DNA from: Candidatus Kapaibacterium sp. | Lineage (GTDB): Bacteria; Bacteroidota; Ignavibacteria; Palsa-1295 | Length of the DNA: 9,184 nucleotides | Assembly: GCA_025450975.1 (NCBI GenBank) | Contig: JANWLI010000102.1 | Coordinates: forward strand, 1-9,184 | Direction: 5' to 3' | In this document: positions 4,002 to 9,184 of the stretch, piece after piece | Layout of the letters: every line of letters begins with the position of its first letter | Numbering within the stretch: position 1 is the first letter of the stretch | The notes under the pieces: generated by a model | Told to the model about the DNA's origin: nothing | Seen by the model: the letters and a program-made list of their open reading frames with translations, nothing else | The model's database searches: none | Position numbers and translations under genes: made by a program

Positions 4002-5903
4002 TTATCCGAAATATCTCTTCTCCCACAAGAATAAATTCAGCAGCGACCACAACTGATCGCCATTCTTTCGTGTGCCTGCGATATGGTCCGATTGCAGTTG
4101 TTTGATATAGGAGGTATCAAACATCTCTTTGGCAAGCCGGCTGTTAGCAAAACTCTCGTCGAAAATATCTTTCCAATCTTTCTTCAGCCATTCGGCGACC
4201 GGCGCGGCAAAGCCTTGTTTCTTACGGTAGATGTGTTCGTTCGGAATAATATTCTCTGCGGCCTTCTTTAAAATGTGTTTTGGGATCATCGCAGGACCAA
4301 GCTTCACCGAGGGTGGAAGACGGAACGCATACTCAACGATCCGATGATCGAGAAAGGGCACACGCGCTTCGAGGCTTGTTGCCATCGTGACCTTGTCGAC
4401 GCGCATCAACAACATTTGCGGAAGGCGCTGGCGAAACTCGAGGTACATCATGCGCCGCGTATAGTCTGTATTCGGATAGCGCTCGTTGATCTCTTTATGC
4501 CACTTCGACGCAAACTGATAACTCGAGTGATCGCTTGCCAAATAATTTTGCAGCAGTTGTGCTTTGTGCTCTTCGGTAAACGTGATCGCTCCGCCCCAGA
4601 AGAACTCTTCGCCCATGCTGTAGCGGCGTAAGTACTCGCGCATCAGAGGATGCTTGAGCACCGGACTTGCTGCCAGATACGCCATGCGCCGTAGCGGAAC
4701 AGGCATACCTTGCTTCCACCACTTATTGTAAAAACGCAGATCGCGGATCATCCACGGGTAACCAAGAAACTCCTCGTCGGCTCCTTCGCCGACCTGAATC
4801 ACGATCGTGCCACTGTCGCGCGCAAGTTTCGAGACAAAGTAGAGCGGAATACAAACCGGATCGCCGTTCGGCTCGTCTTCATGCCAGGCGAGATCCTCGA
4901 TCATGTTACGCGCATCGTTTGCGCCGATGAGCACTTCATGATGATTCGTCTTAAACTTGTTTGCGATCTCGCGGGCGTAGTGCAGCTCGTTATACTTCTC
5001 GAGATCTTTGAAGCCGACGGTGAAGGTCTCGACAGGGCGATCCATCAGCTCGGACATGAGCGCAACGTTGAGGCTTGAATCGATACCGCCGGAGAGAAAC
5101 ACGCCGAAGGGCACATCGCTCATCATGCGATCTTTGATCGAGCGGCGCAACAGGAATCGAATATCTTCGATCGCCTTTGCTTCGGTGATGGAGCGGTCGA
5201 TGTCGCCGGCATCGAGGAGGTCCCACCAGCGTGAGATGTAGAAATCGCCCTCGGAGTTGACGCGCATCCAGCATCCGGCTTCGAGCTTCATTACGTTCTC
5301 GAACATCGTCTCCGGCGCCGGCGTCATGACCATGGAGAGGTAGTGCGGAATGGCGCGGCGGTTCATCCGCGTCGGGAATGACGGATGCGAGAGGATCACC
5401 TTGATCTCGCTCGACCAGAGAAATCTGCCGTCAAGTTTTGCGTAGTAGAGCGGCTTAATGCCGATGCGATCACGGGCGATGAAGAGCTCTTTCTTTTCTT
5501 CGTCCCAGATCGCAATGGCGAACATGCCGAGAAATCGCTTCAGACAATCCGGGCCCCATTCGGCGTATGCGTAGAGGATCGTTTCGGTATCGGAATGCGA
5601 GCGGTACTGGTATCCTTTTGCTTCGAGTTCTTTGCGGATCTCGAGATGGTTGTAGACTTCGCCGTTGAAGGTAAGCGTATAGCGTCCGTCGGGAGTGGAC
5701 ATGGGCTGATGTCCGGCAGGAGAGAGATCGACGATCGATAGTCGCCGGAAGGTCAGTCCGCAGCGATGATCACGGGAAATATGGTAGCCGGAGTCATCGG
5801 GGCCGCGATGATGCATGGTGTCGCTCATGCGCGTGAGCACTTCCGGCGTTACATCCGGATTGGTATGATGCGCATATGCAAAGACTCCGCCTATTCCGCA
5901 CAT
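4002..5903 (-). CDS. asnB: Asparagine synthetase, glutamine-hydrolysing
   Basis: The enzyme makes asparagine (or amidates another carboxylate) from aspartate, glutamine and ATP in the cytoplasm. The N-terminal glutaminase domain (about 1-210) starts MCGIGG, so Cys2 is the nucleophile after Met removal. It has HRGPDDSGY (32-40), Arg54 in RRLSIVD, NGEVYN (80-85) and Asp105 in HSDTET, which bind glutamine in this family. The synthetase domain has the PP-loop SGGIDSS (271-277) that binds ATP pyrophosphate, GEGADEEFLGY (372-382) and SLEARVPFLDHRIVEY (510-525). At 633 aa it is longer than E. coli AsnB (about 554) and nearer to the AsnB-like amidotransferases often found in envelope or polysaccharide loci, so the acceptor is not certain. 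ATG 5903 is fixed by the required Cys2. There is no Shine-Dalgarno site; a TAG-heptamer array lies just upstream. ispD ends 50 bases before it on the same strand, suggesting cotranscription. The 3' end runs into the palindrome cluster. Confidence 0.93.
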   Translation of the reverse strand: MCGIGGVFAYAHHTNPDVTPEVLTRMSDTMHHRGPDDSGYHISRDHRCGLTFRRLSIVDLSPAGHQPMSTPDGRYTLTFNGEVYNHLEIRKELEAKGYQYRSHSDTETILYAYAEWGPDCLKRFLGMFAIAIWDEEKKELFIARDRIGIKPLYYAKLDGRFLWSSEIKVILSHPSFPTRMNRRAIPHYLSMVMTPAPETMFENVMKLEAGCWMRVNSEGDFYISRWWDLLDAGDIDRSITEAKAIEDIRFLLRRSIKDRMMSDVPFGVFLSGGIDSSLNVALMSELMDRPVETFTVGFKDLEKYNELHYAREIANKFKTNHHEVLIGANDARNMIEDLAWHEDEPNGDPVCIPLYFVSKLARDSGTIVIQVGEGADEEFLGYPWMIRDLRFYNKWWKQGMPVPLRRMAYLAASPVLKHPLMREYLRRYSMGEEFFWGGAITFTEEHKAQLLQNYLASDHSSYQFASKWHKEINERYPNTDYTRRMMYLEFRQRLPQMLLMRVDKVTMATSLEARVPFLDHRIVEYAFRLPPSVKLGPAMIPKHILKKAAENIIPNEHIYRKKQGFAAPVAEWLKKDWKDIFDESFANSRLAKEMFDTSYIKQLQSDHIAGTRKNGDQLWSLLNLFLWEKRYFG

Positions 5904-5914
5904 GGGGGTGGTAG

Positions 5915-5942
5915 TAGCAAGTAGTAAGTAGTAAGTAGCGAG
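5915..5942. repeat. TAG-heptamer array in the ispD-asnB gap (4 units)
   Basis: Four in-phase 7-base units: TAGCAAG, TAGTAAG, TAGTAAG and TAGCGAG. They fill over half of the 50-base gap between the ispD stop and the asnB start, placing them in the asnB leader where a ribosome site would otherwise be. The period and TAG lead match the array at 3244-3271. Copy-number change here would alter leader length. Confidence 0.75.
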
Positions 5943-5953
5943 GGATTCACTTT

Positions 5954-6637
5954 TTAGCTATTGCGTATTTGCAGTATCGCTTCGGCTCTACGCAGATCTT
6001 CGGGAAATGTTATCTTGATATTATCTTCCGAGCCCTGCACGATCGTACACTTTTTGCCGTAGGCCTCGAGGATTTCCGCTTCGTCGGTGAAATCGTCGCG
6101 CGTCGCGCCCAGCGTTGCGATGGCTTCGCGAAGAATGCCGAACTTCGCGCCCTGCGGCGTTTGCGCACGGAACAGATGCTTACGCGGGACAGTCTCGGCG
6201 ATCGTCACATTATCGAGGCGCTTGATGGTGTCGGTGACGGCGATGGCTGTGATCGCGGCGTCCCAGGTCTCGAGCTTGTGCAGGAGATCGTGGATCATCG
6301 TTGGCTCGACAAATGGCCGGGCAGCATCGTGGATGAGCACGACGTCGTCGTGATCGTAGGAAAGCGCAGCAAGTGCGTTCTCGACGGAGCGCTGGCGGGT
6401 GATGCCACCGCCGACGATCAGGATCGGCGGCGGGGCGATGGCCGCAGTGAGGTCATGAATTTCCTGGCGCATGTCTTCCGGCACGGCGACGACGATGTCG
6501 GTAACGCCGGGAAATGCTGCGAAGGTCAGGAGCGAATGCAGGAAGAGCGGTTTACCGCCAAGCATGACGAGTTGCTTCTGTGAGCCGAAGCGTGTGCCGC
6601 TGCCGGCAGCAACGATGATAGCCGCTACGCGTCTCAC
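5954..6637 (-). CDS. ispD: 2-C-methyl-D-erythritol 4-phosphate cytidylyltransferase
   Basis: IspD joins CTP to 2-C-methyl-D-erythritol 4-phosphate, releasing pyrophosphate, in the third step of the MEP isoprenoid pathway in the cytoplasm. At 227 aa it has the usual length. Visible motifs are AAGSGTRFG (10-18) for CTP binding with Arg16, then Lys21; GGGITRQRSV (76-85); the metal-binding HDAARPFV (103-110) with Asp104; VTDTIK (134-139); FRAQTPQG (156-163); TDEAEILE (184-191); and the C-terminal EDNIKITFPEDL (204-215) with Lys208. The catalytic Arg and Lys residues known from E. coli IspD all have counterparts. The start is GTG at 6637, fixed by its 4-base GTGA overlap with the stop of the upstream permease gene, which implies translational coupling. 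No ispF or other MEP gene adjoins it here. asnB follows after 50 bases on the same strand. Confidence 0.96.
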   Translation of the reverse strand: MRRVAAIIVAAGSGTRFGSQKQLVMLGGKPLFLHSLLTFAAFPGVTDIVVAVPEDMRQEIHDLTAAIAPPPILIVGGGITRQRSVENALAALSYDHDDVVLIHDAARPFVEPTMIHDLLHKLETWDAAITAIAVTDTIKRLDNVTIAETVPRKHLFRAQTPQGAKFGILREAIATLGATRDDFTDEAEILEAYGKKCTIVQGSEDNIKITFPEDLRRAEAILQIRNS

Positions 6638-8493
6638 GGTTTCTTTTCAGCAGATTTTAAATGCCCGCGTTCGTACTCGATGACAAAGTTGTACTCGGGG
6701 AAAGTTTTTGGCAGACGCAGCAAAGAAAGCACCATGACGCCGATCGAGAGGCGGTCAATCCAGCTTGATGTCGGCCAGCCAAGATGGAACGTGATATTGC
6801 GGTCAGGAAAATCGTAACGCAGGTTGCCGATCAGCGTGTGAATGACGGACACCAGTCCCTGTCCCTGCAGCGGGAAGAGGTAATGGTTCGGCCCCAGCTT
6901 CTCGTGCGTAGCCAGACGGGGCGAGTAGAGCGTGATGTACGCATGGTTCATTCCGGGGTTGATCTCCGACTTATCTTTCGGCCTGCGGAAGTAGATGTGG
7001 AAATCGGGCTCCTCGGAGTCTGCGATCTGAATAGTCAGGTCGAGAGGATTATCGGCTTTATGGAATTGTATGATCTCGGGTGCACGACGCTTTGCAACAC
7101 GTAAGCCGACTATGAGCGAGACGATAACGGCGACAATCCACAGTAGGAATCCCATCCAGTGCTTATACGCTATCACTCCGAAACAGGAAACGAGAATCAG
7201 GAAAATCACAAGTGTACCCGTACGTGAAGTAAAGTATTCCCTAATATCTCCTGACCCCTGTTTATAGCGATAGATGACAAGCGCACCCATGTTAATGGAG
7301 AAGCTTGCAACAAGTCCGACCGCATACATCTCAGCCAGCATCGACTGACTTCCGGCGGTGACAGAGATGAGCAGCGAGAAGAATATGGCATTCATTATAT
7401 GAATACGATAGAGCGATTCACGACGGTTCGTTTTACTGAGCCAATGGAAGCCGTACCGGTGAGCGACTCGTTCAAGGAGTTCGCTTGAAGCAACGAATGC
7501 CGTATTGACGGCCATTGTCAGGAGAAAGAATGCAAGTCCTCCGACAAGAATGCCAAACCATGGACCATTCAGAATGGAGGCGAAGTGTGTCAGAAGATCG
7601 GTTTCATGGCTTGGATAATCAATATCTGTTCTGGTGAGCACTACCATCGAGATGAGCGGAGTGAAAATGCCAACGGTTAATGCTAAAAAAAGATACGCTT
7701 TCCGTATTTCCTTCCAACTTTTCACCAGGCCGGCCGTTTGCACAACGCTTTCAATTCCGGAGTATGCAAGGATAACACCTGCAATGCCGAGAATGACAAA
7801 GCCAATACCCGAAAAGAAGCCACCGCCTGTGGCATTCGTCCAGGTATCGGCAAAACCTTTAAGGATAACCCGGCCCTGATCAGGGCTTGGCTCGATGATG
7901 CCTGAAGCGATCAGCGTGAGAAGGACGCATGCTGCAATGATAAAGACGAGGAACGTAAAGCGTGCATTCTCCTTAATGCCGAGAATATTAAGACCTGCAA
8001 CTCCCCACACAACGGCAAACATCAGCGCATAGATCATGAACGGTGAAAGATCCATGAATGCCGTTCCATTCTGCACCGCTGATACCGTTGAGATGGCCGC
8101 AGTCAGGATATAATCGACAAGAATAGAAGCTACTGCGATGAATGAAACTGTCGGTCCGAGTACAAGATAGCTGAAGCTGTAGACGCCACCGCCTTTAATA
8201 TTGTGGTGTTCGAGAATATGTGCGATCTCGACCATGCGATTGGAAAGAAATCGCATGAGGAGCGATGTACCGATAATAAAGACAAATGCAGAGATGCCGA
8301 GAATGCGAAACGATTCAGCAGGTACGTAGAAGATGGATGTAAGTTCGTCCATCAACGTAATAATGGCTATCGAAAACCATGTTAGCCACCATCTGCCGTC
8401 CGTGAAGGATGAGAGTAGATTCTTTTTTCGCGAGAGCCAAACGAAGAAGCCAATGACAACTGCGTTGAGCGCAATAAGTATGAAGGGTTTCAT
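6634..8493 (-). CDS. KimA-like APC-superfamily permease, probable K+/H+ symporter
   Basis: A 619-aa inner-membrane transporter with about 12-13 hydrophobic segments between residues 3 and 465 and a soluble, probably cytoplasmic tail (466-619). It follows the APC/LeuT-fold pattern and aligns by eye with Bacillus subtilis KimA (YdaO), a potassium importer: GGGVYSFSYLVLG (101-113), LVDYILTAA (125-133), AYSGIESV (243-250) and MYAVGL (389-394). The potassium-site residues I recall for KimA (Asp36, Tyr43, Asp117, Thr121, Glu233, Tyr377) map to Asp49, Tyr56, Asp127, Thr131, Glu248 and Tyr390 with similar spacing. In KimA the tail takes part in c-di-AMP control; whether this one does is unknown. Amino acid transport is the main alternative. 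ATG 8493 gives a hydrophobic first segment (FILIALNAVVIGFFVWL); upstream TTAGGGAT is at best a weak ribosome site. It is the first gene of the permease-ispD-asnB run. The permease family is certain, the K+ substrate likely. Confidence 0.85.
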   Translation of the reverse strand: MKPFILIALNAVVIGFFVWLSRKKNLLSSFTDGRWWLTWFSIAIITLMDELTSIFYVPAESFRILGISAFVFIIGTSLLMRFLSNRMVEIAHILEHHNIKGGGVYSFSYLVLGPTVSFIAVASILVDYILTAAISTVSAVQNGTAFMDLSPFMIYALMFAVVWGVAGLNILGIKENARFTFLVFIIAACVLLTLIASGIIEPSPDQGRVILKGFADTWTNATGGGFFSGIGFVILGIAGVILAYSGIESVVQTAGLVKSWKEIRKAYLFLALTVGIFTPLISMVVLTRTDIDYPSHETDLLTHFASILNGPWFGILVGGLAFFLLTMAVNTAFVASSELLERVAHRYGFHWLSKTNRRESLYRIHIMNAIFFSLLISVTAGSQSMLAEMYAVGLVASFSINMGALVIYRYKQGSGDIREYFTSRTGTLVIFLILVSCFGVIAYKHWMGFLLWIVAVIVSLIVGLRVAKRRAPEIIQFHKADNPLDLTIQIADSEEPDFHIYFRRPKDKSEINPGMNHAYITLYSPRLATHEKLGPNHYLFPLQGQGLVSVIHTLIGNLRYDFPDRNITFHLGWPTSSWIDRLSIGVMVLSLLRLPKTFPEYNFVIEYERGHLKSAEKKP

Positions 8494-8535
8494 GTATCCC
8501 TAAGTAAAGAGCGCGGGGAAAACAGTGGGGGGTGC

Positions 8536-8555
8536 AAAAAAGTACCGTGCTTTTT
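8536..8555 (-). terminator. Terminator-like hairpin at the end of the T9SS gene
   Basis: AAAAAGTA (8537-8544) and TGCTTTTT (8548-8555) form an A/T-rich stem around CCG. On the minus strand the 3' arm runs on into TTTTTT, the pattern of an intrinsic terminator. The stop codon of the minus-strand gene (8554-8556) lies at the base of the stem. It separates that gene from the permease, whose start is only about 40 bases further on, so the permease probably has its own promoter in 8494-8535. Confidence 0.5.
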
Positions 8556-9184
8556 ATTTACGTACGATAAGGGGAATAAGCTCTGTAATTCCACCGCGTT
8601 GCAGCCGGAAGAAGTACGAGCCATTTGGCAAGAGTTGCACCTGTACCTGGCGTTCGTGTTTGCCCGGAGGCAGTGTCTCTGCGACCAGCGTTTCGAGGGT
8701 GCGGCCGAGCGCATCGACGAGAGAGAGCTTCACGTGCGAGGGCTCGTCCAGCGTGAAGTAGACAGTGCTTGCATTGTGCGCGGGGTTGGGGGCGATCGAG
8801 ACATCGGTTGTCTGCTGAGTACGCTCAACATCCTGCAGCTGCGACAGCGGGCGGCGCAATATGAGGAAGCTTAGCTCGACGAAGATCTGGCCGTGATAGG
8901 TTGTTAAGGCGATGACATACGCATTTGGCGGCATGCCGGGGATTTGCTCCCAGGTTGTGGATTCGCCGATGAGCCGGTAGAGTCCTTGTCCCTCACTGCC
9001 GACGAAGATCGTGTTCGCTGAAAATGCGAAGAGGCCTGGATGCGCATTTTCAAGAAAGCCATTGTTGAGTGCGGTCCAGTCGACGCCTTCGTTAGTCGAG
9101 ACCATCACACCTTGCGAGTAGGAAGTGAGATAGGTGGCATTTCCTCTGATACCGAACGAACCTACTTCGGGAATTTCGGGAAGG
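8554..9184 (-). CDS. T9SS-sorted secreted protein with Asp-box repeat, 3' part only
   Basis: The frame stays open to the window edge (Leu-Pro-Glu-Ile-Pro...), so the GTG at 9108 and ATG at 9105 are internal and the true start lies outside. About 209 C-terminal residues are visible. The visible N-terminal part has VMVSTNEGVDW, an Asp-box (SxDxGxxW-like) as in BNR, sortilin or YCF48-type beta-propellers, followed by NTIFVGSEGQGLYRL and STTWEQIPG, which are blade-like repeats. The end is a T9SS type A sorting domain: SIAPNPAHNASTVYF, then KLSLVDALGRTLETL, then LLPNGSYFFRLQ and C-terminal PLIVRK. It should therefore be exported across both membranes, with a propeller for binding or display. Its substrate cannot be read from this fragment. 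In the segment LSFLILRRPLSQL the expected blade motif is weak, possibly a degenerate last blade. Confidence 0.88.
   Translation of the reverse strand, partial: LPEIPEVGSFGIRGNATYLTSYSQGVMVSTNEGVDWTALNNGFLENAHPGLFAFSANTIFVGSEGQGLYRLIGESTTWEQIPGMPPNAYVIALTTYHGQIFVELSFLILRRPLSQLQDVERTQQTTDVSIAPNPAHNASTVYFTLDEPSHVKLSLVDALGRTLETLVAETLPPGKHERQVQVQLLPNGSYFFRLQRGGITELIPLIVRK

Noticed and set aside
3705..4056. Open frames on both strands across the palindrome cluster
   Set aside because: Their translations repeat themselves (LTPGAxDMSRPTAL and its mirror) only because the DNA is an inverted repeat. They are typical false gene calls on REP-like DNA.
5969..6583. Plus-strand open frame of 204 codons
   Set aside because: It is the reverse complement of ispD, whose motifs are all present on the minus strand.
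8554..9108. A complete 184-aa gene starting at GTG 9108
   Set aside because: The frame continues without a stop to the window edge and the first residues belong to an Asp-box repeat, so the start is internal to a longer protein.

Overview
The window appears to come from the FCB group (Bacteroidota, Ignavibacteria and Kapabacteria side). Both edge genes end in type IX secretion (T9SS) sorting domains of the 'PNPA...LTIYNALG...NGIY' kind. No start codon examined has a clear Shine-Dalgarno site, and one intergenic promoter candidate matches the Bacteroidota -7 box TAnnTTTG exactly. The exact phylum is an inference. Base composition is moderate, slightly GC-rich in genes and AT-rich in spacers.

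Layout. 1-595 (+) is the 3' end of a secreted, cohesin-like, T9SS-sorted protein. It converges on a large minus-strand gene (667-3090, 807 aa) of no function known to me. That protein has no signal peptide and a transthyretin/carboxypeptidase-regulatory-like beta domain that seems to be split by a roughly 200-residue insertion carrying five 'PQPxPP' motifs. Next is a 911-base gene-free region (3091-4001) that is far from empty. It holds a leader hairpin, a heptameric TAG repeat, a candidate structured small RNA with its own promoter and terminator, a GC-rich nested palindrome, and a symmetrical block of REP-like palindromes (3750-3992) whose stems covary.

The right half is a minus-strand run: a KimA-like APC-superfamily potassium permease (8493-6634), ispD of the MEP isoprenoid pathway (6637-5954, overlapping the permease by 4 bases as GTGA), and asnB, a glutamine-hydrolysing asparagine synthetase (5903-4002). 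The first two are probably translationally coupled. asnB follows after 50 bases that contain a second TAG-heptamer array. The right edge (9184-8554, minus) is the C-terminal part of another T9SS-sorted protein, with an Asp-box (BNR/YCF48-like) repeat, ended by a terminator-like hairpin.

The metabolic genes are housekeeping functions with no evident joint pathway. The most unusual content is the PQPxPP protein, the candidate small RNA and the covarying palindrome cluster. No CRISPR array, tRNA, rRNA, insertion sequence or phage gene was seen.
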